Shown: positions 18,046 to 26,245, counted from the stretch's first letter. The stretch: DNA of 64,000 nt from Bacillus cereus group sp. RP43 (GCF_040459645.1 NZ_JARVHQ010000001.1:3534001-3598000); one strand, 5' to 3'. Numbers and translations are program-made. The notes: generated by a model not told the origin, from the letters alone.

Positions 18046-18321
18046 TTAGTACGAACGCAATAGCGATGGGATTTTATCAAATAAATCTAAAATAAGCATC
18101 GTTAACTCTTGAAACATCCACGGACCTAAAATGATAATAACGAGCACAATACTCGCCATTTTCGGTAAAAACGTCAACGTTTGCTCTTGAATTTGCATCA
18201 TCGCCATAATAACCGCGATAATAATAACGACAATCATACTTACAACGGCAATCGGCATTAAAATCATAACCCCTTTATAAAAAAAGGTTTGGAAAATATC
18301 TATAATTGGTGACGTATTCAT
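18046..18321 (-). CDS. fliQ: flagellar export apparatus protein FliQ
   Basis: 91-aa, two-helix membrane protein of the FliPQR export channel. The sequence fits the family over its full length (helix 1 about residues 16-42, QIQEQTLTFLPKM loop, helix 2 about 54-78), and the size is normal. AGGAG precedes the ATG. It lies between fliP and fliR in the canonical order. Confidence 0.95.
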   Translation of the reverse strand: MNTSPIIDIFQTFFYKGVMILMPIAVVSMIVVIIIAVIMAMMQIQEQTLTFLPKMASIVLVIIILGPWMFQELTMLILDLFDKIPSLLRSY

Positions 18322-18354
18322 TTATATGACTCCTATCACATAGCATCAAACGCT

Positions 18355-19113
18355 TCAGGCGACCGTCTTAAACATAATATCGACGATTTTTGTATATCCA
18401 CCTAAATATACGAAAACGAGTATTTTAAACGGTAAACTTAAAATCATCGGCGGTACCATCATCATCCCGAGGTACATTAAAAGTGTACTAATAATCAAAT
18501 CTATAAATACAAACGCTAAATAAATGAACATCCCCGTTAATAATCCTTTTTGAATTTGCGTTAACGTGAAGGATGGTACAAGCGTAAACAATGAAAGATC
18601 CTTTAAATCTTTCGGCAACTCTTCTCCACGCACTTTAAGCATCATTTTCAAATCATGCTTATACGTATGCTTCGACATATAATCTTTCATAATCGGAGCT
18701 GTCGTCTCCGCAGCTTGACTTACTGTTATTTTTTCTTTCGTCATCGGGTCCCACACATCACTCTTTAATTGACCAAGCACTGGCTGCATTGTAAACAGCG
18801 ATAAAAATAATGCGAGTCCAACAAGCACTTGGTTCGGTGGTAAATTCATAACCCCAAGCCCTTGACGAGTAATCCCAAGAACAATCATAAAATAAGTAAA
18901 ATGCGTAAATAAAAGAACGATAGAAGAAGATAATGATAGAAGGGTAACGAGCGCGAATAGTTGTACACTTGAATTACTCGTAAACTCTTTTCCATTTTCG
19001 AAATTAATAAAGCCGTTCGGGGCTGCATACGCTGGATTTACAAAAACAAATGAAAAAATAATAGAAAATGCGAAAATAACGGCAAATAACGATAACTGTT
19101 TCTTTATTCTCAT
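18355..19113 (-). CDS. fliP: flagellar export apparatus protein FliP
   Basis: 252-aa export channel protein. A cleavable signal-like N-terminus (LFAVIFAFSIIFSFVFVNPAYA) is followed by the FliP signatures LTHFTYFMIVLGITRQGLG (near residue 70-88), PPNQVLVGLALFLSLF, and the C-terminal LGMMMVPPMILSLPFKILVF. The ATG overlaps the stop of the upstream FliO-like gene (ATGA), so they are translationally coupled. Its length matches the family. Confidence 0.96.
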   Translation of the reverse strand: MRIKKQLSLFAVIFAFSIIFSFVFVNPAYAAPNGFINFENGKEFTSNSSVQLFALVTLLSLSSSIVLLFTHFTYFMIVLGITRQGLGVMNLPPNQVLVGLALFLSLFTMQPVLGQLKSDVWDPMTKEKITVSQAAETTAPIMKDYMSKHTYKHDLKMMLKVRGEELPKDLKDLSLFTLVPSFTLTQIQKGLLTGMFIYLAFVFIDLIISTLLMYLGMMMVPPMILSLPFKILVFVYLGGYTKIVDIMFKTVA

Positions 19114-19430
19114 GATGGATCCTCTACTTTTTTCGTTTCACTCTTCACCGCGTCTTCTAACGCTTGTTGAAACTGATTTCCTGTTCCTGTTAATTGTACT
19201 GATTGCACACCGTTATTACTAATAACAGTAAACACTTGCTTCCCGTCCACTTCAAATAAAAAGGCGCTCGTTTGATGATTTAAATAAACACCGTCTTTCA
19301 CTTGAATGTGTCCATTTTCACCTTGCTTAAAAAACTGCTGTTTGCGCGTCTTTTTCGTCATATAATACGCACCATAGCCGAGCGCACCAAACAGTAAAAC
19401 GACTTGAAATAAGGTCGTCATATACGACAT
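19110..19430 (-). CDS. fliO: FliO-like flagellar export protein
   Basis: 106-aa protein with one N-terminal membrane helix (residues 6-24, FQVVLLFGALGYGAYYMTKK) and a small cytoplasmic domain. The size, topology and position (between a fliN-type gene and fliP) are those of FliO/FliZ, which assists FliP assembly. Sequence conservation in this family is low, so the name rests mainly on context and topology. It ends in an ATGA overlap with fliP. Confidence 0.75.
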   Translation of the reverse strand: MSYMTTLFQVVLLFGALGYGAYYMTKKTRKQQFFKQGENGHIQVKDGVYLNHQTSAFLFEVDGKQVFTVISNNGVQSVQLTGTGNQFQQALEDAVKSETKKVEDPS

Positions 19431-19442
19431 ATGACTCCTCCT

Positions 19443-19808
19443 CTACTCTTTATCCTGCATTTGATTTTGCTTTTGTGCCTTCATAAGCGCCGCGTGTTTC
19501 TTGTCAGCTTCAATTTCAGAAATAATAATGCCAAACTTCTCGTCCATTACTATTGCCTCACCAATACCGACTTTCATATCACTTAAATATACATCTACTT
19601 TATGTCCTAAATTTTTCTCTACTTCAAGAACATCGCCAACCTTTAACTGCTTCACATCACCAAGCGTAATAGATGACTTCCCAAGCTTTACTCCAAGTTC
19701 AATCGAAATATCTGAAACGGTATCAATATGTGCCTTCCCCGCTTCATTTCGTTTCCCTGCAAATTCTTCTAATCCCATTAATGACACAGGAGATACTTCA
19801 TGCTTCAT
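19443..19808 (-). CDS. fliN: FliN-type flagellar switch protein (SpoA domain)
   Basis: 121-aa protein whose residues 30-100 form a SpoA (surface presentation of antigens) domain: VSDISIELGVKLGKSSITLGDV, LKVGDVLEVEKNLGHKVDVYL, VGIGEAIVMDEKFGIIISEI. This is the FliN family, which forms the base of the C-ring and binds response regulators. AGGAGG precedes the ATG. It is one of three consecutive SpoA-domain genes here. Confidence 0.88.
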   Translation of the reverse strand: MKHEVSPVSLMGLEEFAGKRNEAGKAHIDTVSDISIELGVKLGKSSITLGDVKQLKVGDVLEVEKNLGHKVDVYLSDMKVGIGEAIVMDEKFGIIISEIEADKKHAALMKAQKQNQMQDKE

Positions 19809-19818
19809 ATGGATCCTC

Positions 19819-20805
19819 CTACTCTATAAAACTTTTAAATAGGAGCGCCTTACGCGTTCCATCTTTCCCGATAAAACAATTAAATTTATGCTTTCCATCT
19901 ACATAACCACGTAGTTGGTCTGAAACCTTTGTATGAAGCGGAATAATATCGCCTTCTTCAATTTGCTCAATCTCGCCCATTGTCATCTTCTGCTCACCAA
20001 TCGCAACGTGGACAGGTTTATACACTTGATTTACTTTCACTTCTACTTCAGACGTATACTTTTTACGCTTATCCGAAGAATGTTCTACAATATTTTCAGA
20101 CGTTAACTTATCCATAATTTCTTCAACAGATAAGAACGGAATACCGATACGAACTGTCGTATTCCAAAACTCTGTTTTCATATTTACATTCAGTAATGAA
20201 ATAATATCGCTTGCCGTCGTAATCTTAAGCGCATTCGGATCTGTCTCCGTCGTTACAAACTTCGGTTCAATCGCAACAACGCTTTCAAATGATTGCTCTA
20301 AATTTTTACAAAGTAGCAAGAATATATTATCAAGCGTTAAAAACTCAAACGCGGTCAGCGGTCTGCGCATCATAAAGTTACGCTTACTATCTCCACCAAG
20401 CCAGCATTCATGAATATAAATAACAAATGCTAAATCAATCTCAATAACAATTTCTCCAAGCTCTGGTAAACCGAGATCAATCACGCAATATAAATAATAA
20501 TCTTTCGGCATTTTCTCCACATACTCACTCGTAAATGGAACTTGCTCAACCGTTGAAGGCTCTAGTTCAATTGGAATACGCATACGAGCTGACAACGTCT
20601 GTGACGTCTGCTTTCCAAATGTAGACGCAATCGCCTGCAAACTACGTAAATGTTCAACACCAAACTTCTCTGGTCTATTAAAATCATACTCTTGAAATTT
20701 ATCTTGCTTCCCTGCTTCTTGTGCGAAAGCTGGCATTTCCTCGCCTTCATTCACCGCCTTCAGCAGGGCATCAATTTGCTCTTGGCTTAATTTTTCGCCA
20801 CTCAT
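19819..20805 (-). CDS. fliM: flagellar motor switch protein FliM
   Basis: 328-aa C-ring protein. The N-terminal CheY-binding-like segment is MSGEKLSQEQIDALLKA, close to the usual LSQ(D/E)EIDALL. The middle domain includes FNRPEKFGVEHLRSLQAIASTFGKQ. The C-terminal SpoA domain (about 255-325) has KPVHVAIGEQKMTMGEIEQIEEGDIIPL. The presence of the LSQEQIDALL motif suggests that it can bind phosphorylated CheY. AAGGGG precedes the ATG. The gene lies between two small SpoA-domain genes. Confidence 0.95.
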   Translation of the reverse strand: MSGEKLSQEQIDALLKAVNEGEEMPAFAQEAGKQDKFQEYDFNRPEKFGVEHLRSLQAIASTFGKQTSQTLSARMRIPIELEPSTVEQVPFTSEYVEKMPKDYYLYCVIDLGLPELGEIVIEIDLAFVIYIHECWLGGDSKRNFMMRRPLTAFEFLTLDNIFLLLCKNLEQSFESVVAIEPKFVTTETDPNALKITTASDIISLLNVNMKTEFWNTTVRIGIPFLSVEEIMDKLTSENIVEHSSDKRKKYTSEVEVKVNQVYKPVHVAIGEQKMTMGEIEQIEEGDIIPLHTKVSDQLRGYVDGKHKFNCFIGKDGTRKALLFKSFIE

Positions 20806-20819
20806 GACAATCCCCTTCC

Positions 20820-21044
20820 CTACCTTTTCAATTCAACGATTTCAACGTACATTTTCCCATTCTTCGTCAAAATCTTTCCGGTTCCAATCTCTTCATTCTC
20901 AAGCATAAGACGCACCGTATTTTTCGTTGAATTTTCAAGACGATACAATGTACCTTTCGTAATATGAAGCAGATCTTCAATTTTCTTTTTCGTATTTCCG
21001 ATTTCAAAATAAATTGTTAACGGAATATCATCTTGTAATTTCAA
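20820..21044 (-). CDS. very small SpoA-domain (FliN-like) protein
   Basis: 74-aa protein consisting of little more than one SpoA domain: DIPLTIYFEIGNTKKKIEDLLHI, then a beta-rich part with VRLMLENEEIGTGKIL and MYVEIVEL. It starts at TTG (21042-21044), ten bases after GGGAG. It would pair with FliM and the 121-aa FliN in the C-ring, comparable with the short SpoA-only proteins of some type III systems. It is first of the three SpoA genes and is followed by fliM after 15 bp. Confidence 0.8.
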   Translation of the reverse strand: MKLQDDIPLTIYFEIGNTKKKIEDLLHITKGTLYRLENSTKNTVRLMLENEEIGTGKILTKNGKMYVEIVELKR

Positions 21045-21109
21045 ATCTAGCCAACTCCCATATCATGTTCACAAAAATTTCATGTTCTCTATTTATATAA
21101 TGAAATTTT

Positions 21110-21895
21110 CTATTTCGAAACGTCGATATTTAATATTTTTTTAATATATCCTTGCGTTTCTTTAAATGGTGGTACGCCTCCGTACTTTCTCACATTACCA
21201 GGACCAGCATTATAAGAAGCAAGCGCCAATACGAGATCACCGTTATTTTTCTTTAAATAACCACTTAACTCTTTCACGCCGCCTTCAATACTTTCAGCTG
21301 GTGAAAATGGATTTTTTATACCCATCTCTTTCACATTCGCTGGCATAAGTTGCATAAGCCCCATCGCCCCTGCATGTGACACCGTTTTCGGATTAAAATT
21401 AGACTCTACTTCAATCATTTTTTGAATTAACGTTTTCGGAATTCCATATGTATTACTTACGCGATCAATAATATCCTCATACTTACCTTTATTTGAAGAA
21501 CGTATTTTCTGAATATTATATTTATTCGTTAATCCCCACGTATCAGTAGGCTCATTTTTCGTTTCTGAGAAACGTCGCTCAAACTCTTTTTGTGCAACTT
21601 GCACTTCATCTACTTTCTTCGTTTCAGATTTCTCCCCAGGCTTAGCCGCTTCCTCTACTTTATTAATAGGTTCTTCCGGTTTATTAACAACCGTTTCTAT
21701 TTTCGTAGATTGTACCGGCTGACTCATATCTTCTATTTTTACCGGCTCTTTAGCAACTTTCGTCTCCTTCGCAGGTTCACTCTGCAATTGATCTTGAAAA
21801 CGACTACTAACGAACGCCTGCGGACTACTTAACTTTTGCTGAATTTGTCCTTTTTTATATGCAAGAACTTCTTTTACTATATTTCCAACTACCAT
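21110..21895 (-). CDS. flagellar-locus lytic transglycosylase (SLT domain)
   Basis: 261-aa protein. A Lys/Glu/Pro-rich N-terminal half (about residues 30-110) is followed by a soluble lytic transglycosylase domain (about 140-258). The catalytic Glu is in the IEVESNFNPKTVS stretch, with AGAMGLMQLMPANV and LALASYNAGPGNVRKYGG. It should cut peptidoglycan to let the flagellar rod pass. There is no N-terminal signal peptide, so export through the flagellar type III apparatus is inferred. The start has AAAAGGTGA. It is divergent from the first flagellin gene and probably leads the leftward fliM-flhF transcript. Confidence 0.88.
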   Translation of the reverse strand: MVVGNIVKEVLAYKKGQIQQKLSSPQAFVSSRFQDQLQSEPAKETKVAKEPVKIEDMSQPVQSTKIETVVNKPEEPINKVEEAAKPGEKSETKKVDEVQVAQKEFERRFSETKNEPTDTWGLTNKYNIQKIRSSNKGKYEDIIDRVSNTYGIPKTLIQKMIEVESNFNPKTVSHAGAMGLMQLMPANVKEMGIKNPFSPAESIEGGVKELSGYLKKNNGDLVLALASYNAGPGNVRKYGGVPPFKETQGYIKKILNIDVSK

Positions 21896-21974
21896 AATAT
21901 CACCTTTTCGGTAAACAAAGATAATCTAATATTAGAGTTTTTTAAAAAAGTTTGCAATAATCCTTTTAATAATA

Positions 21975-21987
21975 TTTTAATAAAAAA
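21975..21987. promoter_or_regulatory. MogR-type box upstream of flagellin
   Basis: Reads TTTT-AATAA-AAAA, matching the TTTT-N5-AAAA operator described for MogR, 55 bp upstream of the -35 box of the flagellin promoter. A second near match (six T then six A) lies at 21939-21950. The mogR gene itself is at 42854-43801. Confidence 0.5.
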
Positions 21988-22041
21988 ATGAATATATTGT
22001 TAAACTGTTATTTTTTTATATTTATTAATTCGAATTTTTAG

Positions 22042-22070
22042 TTGACACCCATTATAGCAAGGCTTACAAT
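22042..22070 (+). promoter_or_regulatory. sigma-A promoter of first flagellin gene
   Basis: TTGACA at 22042-22047 and TACAAT at 22065-22070 with a 17-bp spacer, about 80 bp before the ATG. No good sigma-D (TAAA-N15-GCCGATAA) pattern is seen, although GCCGAAAA occurs near 22114. Confidence 0.8.
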
Positions 22071-22151
22071 AAATCTCGAAATCGATTTTTTCGCATATTA
22101 CCGTTTTTCGATTTGCCGAAAAGTCAATATAAAAAAATGGGGGTTCTTAAC

Positions 22152-23498
22152 ATGAGAATTAATACAAACATTAATAGCATGCGTACTCAAGAGTACATGC
22201 GCCAAAACCAAGCAAAAATGAGTAACGCTATGGACCGTTTATCAAGCGGTAAACGTATCAACAACGCTTCTGACGATGCAGCAGGTCTTGCAATTGCAAC
22301 TCGTATGCGTTCACGTGAAAGCGGTCTAAACGTAGCTGCTAACAACACACAAGACGGTATTTCTTTAATCCGTACAGCTGATTCAGCGTTAGGTTCTGTA
22401 TCTAACATCTTACTTCGTATGCGTGACCTTGCTAACCAATCTGCAAACGGTACAAATACATCTGATAACCAAGCTGCAATGCAAAAAGAATTTGCAGAAC
22501 TACAAAAGCAAATTACTTACATTTCAGAGAACACACAATTTAATGATAAAAACTTATTACAGTCTAATTCATCTATTAAAATTCAAACATTAGACTCTTC
22601 AGATGGTAACCAACAAATTGGTATTGATTTAAAATCTGCCTCTTTAAAATCTCTTGGAATCGAAGAATTAGCAATTGGTGCTTCTGCTAATCCACTTGCT
22701 AAAGCTACTGTTGAAGCAAGCGAAGCTTATGACAAAGCTAAAGCTGATACTGCTGCTTTTAAAACATCAATCGACACATTAGCTAATGGCGCTCCAGGTG
22801 CTGAGAAAGATGCGGCACTTTTAGTTAAAGCTTATATTGAAGCTGCACCTGCTGATAAAGCTAATAAAAAAGTTGATATGGATGCTGTTGATGCTGCTAA
22901 AAAATTAGGTGCACAATTTGACACTCTAGAAGCGGCTGAAAATGGTAAAAAAGCTGAACTTACTATGGCTACAGCTAAATCAGCAGCTGATACTACAGCT
23001 ACAGGATTAGTTAACGCGTATGATGATGCTAAAAGATTAGCTATGGCTAACACTAAAGCTGAAGCATACCTTGAAGCTAAAATGGCTTATGAAAAAGACA
23101 CAAGTAATGTAGCTAATAAACAAAAATTAGATACTACTAAAGAAGCAATGGAAAAAGATCCAGCTTCTAAAGACTTAGTTGTAAAATTAGATGCCGCTAA
23201 AGCCGCTGCTACAAATGGTACTCCATTAGATGCGGTAAGTAAAATTGATGCTGCATTAAAAACAGTTGCTGACAACCGTGCAACTCTAGGTGCTACATTA
23301 AACCGTCTTGACTTTAACGTAAACAACCTTAAGAGCCAATCTGCTAGCATGGCTTCAGCTGCTTCTCAAATCGAAGACGCTGACATGGCGAAAGAAATGT
23401 CTGAAATGACTAAGTTCAAAATCTTGAACGAAGCTGGTATCAGCATGCTTTCTCAAGCAAACCAAACTCCACAAATGGTTTCTAAATTATTACAATAA
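22152..23498 (+). CDS. flagellin with enlarged central domain
   Basis: Filament subunit of 448 aa. The start is the ATG at 22152 (GGGGG site upstream), giving the standard MRINTNINSMRTQEYMRQNQ. The conserved D0/D1 N-terminal part runs to about residue 165 (MDRLSSGKRINNASDDAAG, QDGISLIRTADSALGSVSNI), and the C-terminal part begins near 375 (RATLGATLNRLDFNVNNLKS, ending SQANQTPQMVSKLLQ). The roughly 200 central residues are Ala/Lys/Asp-rich and strongly helical, without the usual beta-rich D2/D3 look. The second flagellin in this window lacks this block entirely. The highly expressed ends and the more AT-rich middle differ in codon choice. Confidence 0.96.
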   Translation: MRINTNINSMRTQEYMRQNQAKMSNAMDRLSSGKRINNASDDAAGLAIATRMRSRESGLNVAANNTQDGISLIRTADSALGSVSNILLRMRDLANQSANGTNTSDNQAAMQKEFAELQKQITYISENTQFNDKNLLQSNSSIKIQTLDSSDGNQQIGIDLKSASLKSLGIEELAIGASANPLAKATVEASEAYDKAKADTAAFKTSIDTLANGAPGAEKDAALLVKAYIEAAPADKANKKVDMDAVDAAKKLGAQFDTLEAAENGKKAELTMATAKSAADTTATGLVNAYDDAKRLAMANTKAEAYLEAKMAYEKDTSNVANKQKLDTTKEAMEKDPASKDLVVKLDAAKAAATNGTPLDAVSKIDAALKTVADNRATLGATLNRLDFNVNNLKSQSASMASAASQIEDADMAKEMSEMTKFKILNEAGISMLSQANQTPQMVSKLLQ

Positions 23499-23517
23499 GC
23501 CATTTGAGTTAGTTTCA

Positions 23518-23555
23518 AAAATAAACCTCTCTGCTTGCGGAGAGGTTTATTTTTT
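23518..23555 (+). terminator. terminator of first flagellin gene
   Basis: A perfect 13-bp stem (arm 23519-23531, arm 23540-23552), 8-nt loop and T-run, 20 bp after the flagellin stop. Confidence 0.95.
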
Positions 23556-23580
23556 CTATATAGATGAATTATTTGTAAAA

Positions 23581-23720
23581 CCTTTCTTTTTTTAGGTGGA
23601 AGAGAGCATCAGCGATGCGTGGAAACGGTCAGTGCCTATTTCTATCCCCTCCCATGTTAAAACACAAACATGAAATGAGCATAGGTCCCTTTTCTTTTCA
23701 TAACCGTTTTTGGGCATTAA
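23581..23720 (+). ncRNA. copy D of a repeated flagellar-locus RNA-like element (leader of second flagellin)
   Basis: Begins with a T-run followed by AGGTGGAAGAGAG, then 19 nt to CGGTCAGTGCCTA, then a weaker third block with ACATGAAATGAGCATAGGT. The same blocks with near-identical spacing occur on the minus strand at 44341-44488, 46156-46354 and 59325-59480. Local hairpins here are GCATC/GATGC (loop AGC) and CATGTT/AACATG. The family is unknown to me; D is the most divergent copy and its right end is uncertain. Confidence 0.55.
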
Positions 23721-23748
23721 GACCATATATAAATAAGGAGTGTCTATT

Positions 23749-24549
23749 ATGCGTATTGGCACGAATGTTTTGAGCTTGAATGCTAGGCAGTCGTTGTATG
23801 AGAATGAGAAACGTATGAATGTTGCAATGGAGCGTTTAGCAACTGGTAAGAAGCTAAATAATGCTTCTGGTAATCCCGCTAATATTGCGATTGTGACTCG
23901 TATGCATGCGAGAGCGAGTGGTATGCGCGTTGCGATTCGTAATAATGAGGATGCGATATCAATGCTTCGTACAGCGGAAGCTGCTCTTCAAACGGTTACG
24001 AATATTTTGCAGCGTATGCGTGATTTAGCCGTTCAATCTGCGAATGGTACAAATTCTAATAAAAACCGTGATGCGCTGAATAAAGAGTTTCAATCTTTAA
24101 CAGAACAAATTGGCTATATCGGTGAGACAACTGAGTTTAATGATTTATCTGTATTTGACGGACAAAACCGTCCTATTACATTAGATGATATCGGTCATAC
24201 AGTAGATATCACGAAATATATTCCCCCTTCCCCTACACAACATGACATCAAGATTTCAGCAGAACAAGAAGCAAGAGTGGCGATTCGTAAAATTGAAGAG
24301 GCTTTACAAAATGTATCACTTCACCGTGCTGATCTGGGTGCAATGATAAATCGTCTGCAATTTAATATGGAAAATTTAAATAGTCAAAGTACAGCGTTAA
24401 CAGATGCTGCTTCTCGAATTGAAGATGCGGATATGGCGCAGGAGATGAGTGATTTTTTAAAGTTTAAATTATTAACCGAAGTTGCGCTTAGTATGGTTTC
24501 GCAGGCTAATCAAATTCCACAAATGGTCTCTAAGTTATTACAATCTTAA
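23749..24549 (+). CDS. second flagellin, compact
   Basis: 266-aa flagellin without a D2/D3 insertion. The start ATG (23749-23751) is 8 nt after AAGGAG. The N-terminus is MRIGTNVLSLNARQSLYENEK, with RLATGKKLNNASGNPANIAI, then SMLRTAEAALQTVTNILQRMRD. The C-terminus ends SQANQIPQMVSKLLQS. The GNPAN segment replaces the common DDAAG, a change from its neighbour. It follows the first flagellin by 250 bp, behind that gene's terminator and the element at 23581-23720, so it probably has its own promoter or is controlled by read-through. Confidence 0.95.
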   Translation: MRIGTNVLSLNARQSLYENEKRMNVAMERLATGKKLNNASGNPANIAIVTRMHARASGMRVAIRNNEDAISMLRTAEAALQTVTNILQRMRDLAVQSANGTNSNKNRDALNKEFQSLTEQIGYIGETTEFNDLSVFDGQNRPITLDDIGHTVDITKYIPPSPTQHDIKISAEQEARVAIRKIEEALQNVSLHRADLGAMINRLQFNMENLNSQSTALTDAASRIEDADMAQEMSDFLKFKLLTEVALSMVSQANQIPQMVSKLLQS

Positions 24550-24590
24550 ATATAACCTTTAAAACCATTGAAATAACTCTACATAAAATA

Positions 24591-24627
24591 AAAAGCGGGA
24601 TACATACGTGCTATGTATCCCACTTTT
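24591..24627. terminator. bidirectional terminator between second flagellin and mrp
   Basis: Arms 24591-24606 and 24612-24627 pair over 16 positions with one mismatch, with a 5-nt loop and A- and T-rich ends. It serves both convergent genes. Confidence 0.9.
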
Positions 24628-24635
24628 CTATCAAT

Positions 24636-25685
24636 CTATCCTTTATAAATAAGATCCTCCGCTAAAGAAGTAAACATCTCCCCAACAAACGAATCTTCGT
24701 CATATACACATGAACCATTATTTTCTTCCCGCTTCGCAAACGGTATTTGAGCGATTACTTCTGTTTGCAGTTGTTCTGCTAACATTTCGCCGCCACCTTT
24801 TCCAAAAAGATAGTTTCTTGAGCCATCTTGTTCTTCGTAATATGCCATGTTTTCAATGATACCTAAAATGTCGTGTTTCGTATGTTTTGCCATTACGCCT
24901 ACTCTAGAAGCGACAAATGATGCTACGTTATGAGGCGTTGTAACGATAATTTCCTTCGCTTGCGGAATCATTGCAGCGACATCTATCGCAACGTCTCCTG
25001 TTCCAGGTGGTAAATCTAGAAGAAGATAGTCTAATTCTCCCCAGTGCGTGTTCGCAAGGAAGTTTTGAATCCATTTGTTTAACATCGGTCCGCGCCACAT
25101 TACTGGGTTATTCCCATCTGTAAAGAATCCCATCGACATAATTTTAACACCATGACTAACGACTGGAATTGCGGTTTGATCGATCATTGTTGGCTTTTCA
25201 TTCGTTTCCATCATAGCTGGAATACTGAACCCATATATATCTGCATCTAAAATCCCAACCTTTTTCCCCATACGTGCTAAAGCAGTAGCAAGGTTAATTG
25301 TCACAGTTGATTTTCCGACCCCTCCCTTTCCGCTCGTTACAGTAATAAAACGTACACCAGAATCATGTCGAAGCATACTAGGCATTCCTGTTTCTGTTCT
25401 AGCTTCTTTCTTTAAAGACTCCGTTAATGCCGCTCGTTCTTCTGGTGTCATCGAACCGAATGTTAAAGAAACTTTTGATGCTCCAATGTTTCGAAGAGAG
25501 TCTTCAATATCTTGTTGAATTTTCGCCTTTAACGGACAACCTTGAATTGTTAAAACTACTTCTAGCCCAACCTCTGTACCATCAATTTGTATATTTCTTA
25601 CCATATTTAATTCCACAATACTTTTGTGTAACTCTGGATCTTCTACATGGCTTAAAGCGTTCATAATCTGTTCGTGAGTAATCAT
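24636..25685 (-). CDS. mrp: Mrp/ApbC-family iron-sulfur cluster carrier ATPase
   Basis: 349-aa MinD/Mrp-type ATPase. The N-terminal MIP18 (DUF59) domain is at about residues 1-80 (ALSHVEDPELHKSIVELNMV). The deviant Walker A SGKGGVGKST is at 118-127, followed by DADIYGFSIPAMM, DLPPGTGDVAI and VTTPHNVA. No CxxC pair is visible in the C-terminal part, as in the SalA-like Bacillus proteins. Three ATGs compete (25703, 25688, 25685); the last two fit the GGAAGGA site. It is last in the molybdenum cofactor block, so a role in loading Fe-S clusters into MoaA or formate dehydrogenase is a reasonable inference. Confidence 0.92.
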   Translation of the reverse strand: MITHEQIMNALSHVEDPELHKSIVELNMVRNIQIDGTEVGLEVVLTIQGCPLKAKIQQDIEDSLRNIGASKVSLTFGSMTPEERAALTESLKKEARTETGMPSMLRHDSGVRFITVTSGKGGVGKSTVTINLATALARMGKKVGILDADIYGFSIPAMMETNEKPTMIDQTAIPVVSHGVKIMSMGFFTDGNNPVMWRGPMLNKWIQNFLANTHWGELDYLLLDLPPGTGDVAIDVAAMIPQAKEIIVTTPHNVASFVASRVGVMAKHTKHDILGIIENMAYYEEQDGSRNYLFGKGGGEMLAEQLQTEVIAQIPFAKREENNGSCVYDEDSFVGEMFTSLAEDLIYKG

Positions 25686-25708
25686 CATACACATTCCTTC
25701 CATTGTAA

Positions 25709-26197
25709 TTATTTTACCTTGTGAAAAAAATCTCCGCTTTTCCCACCCGTTTTTTGTACTAAATATGTTTCTTTCATAACCATCGTTTTATCAACAGCTT
25801 TACACATATCGTAAAAAGTAAGGGCGGCGATTGATACAGCAGTTAATGCTTCCATTTCCACGCCTGTTTTCCCACTGCATTTTACTGTCGCTCGTATGAT
25901 TAATTCATAGCCATCAGTTTTCTTTTCATAATGAAACGTAAAGTCTGTTCCTTGGATTAATATCGGGTGGCACATCGGGATTATATCCGCTGTTTTTTTA
26001 GCACCTATTATGCCAGCAACTTGTGCTACTTGGAGCGGATCACCTTTTTTCAACCCACCACTTTGAATTGCTTCAAATAGTTCATTTGATAAAGAAATTG
26101 TACTTTGCGCAACAGCTGTGCGTGTTGAAATATCCTTTTGAGAAATATCAACCATTTTAGCTCTTCCTTCTTCGTTCCAGTGCGAAAATTCACTCAT
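25709..26197 (-). CDS. moaC: cyclic pyranopterin monophosphate synthase MoaC
   Basis: 162-aa enzyme of the first step of molybdenum cofactor synthesis, acting on the MoaA product to give cyclic pyranopterin monophosphate. Signatures: MVDISQKDISTRTAVA at the N-terminus, KTADIIPMCHP (active-site region), and KCSGKTGVEMEALTAVSIAALTFYDMCKA near the C-terminus. Full length. AAGGAGG precedes the ATG. It lies between moaD and mrp. Confidence 0.97.
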   Translation of the reverse strand: MSEFSHWNEEGRAKMVDISQKDISTRTAVAQSTISLSNELFEAIQSGGLKKGDPLQVAQVAGIIGAKKTADIIPMCHPILIQGTDFTFHYEKKTDGYELIIRATVKCSGKTGVEMEALTAVSIAALTFYDMCKAVDKTMVMKETYLVQKTGGKSGDFFHKVK

Positions 26198-26245
26198 AAT
26201 GATCCTCCTTAATGTATAAAAGATGCGGTATTCAAATAAGAAGAA

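Noticed and set aside
22090..22125. sigma-D promoter (GCCGAAAA) near the first flagellin
   Set aside because: No matching TAAA-like -35 at the correct distance, and a much better sigma-A promoter lies at 22042-22070.
23086..23350. Long antisense reading frames inside the flagellin gene
   Set aside because: They mirror the Ala/Leu codon pattern of the sense strand and lack start signals.
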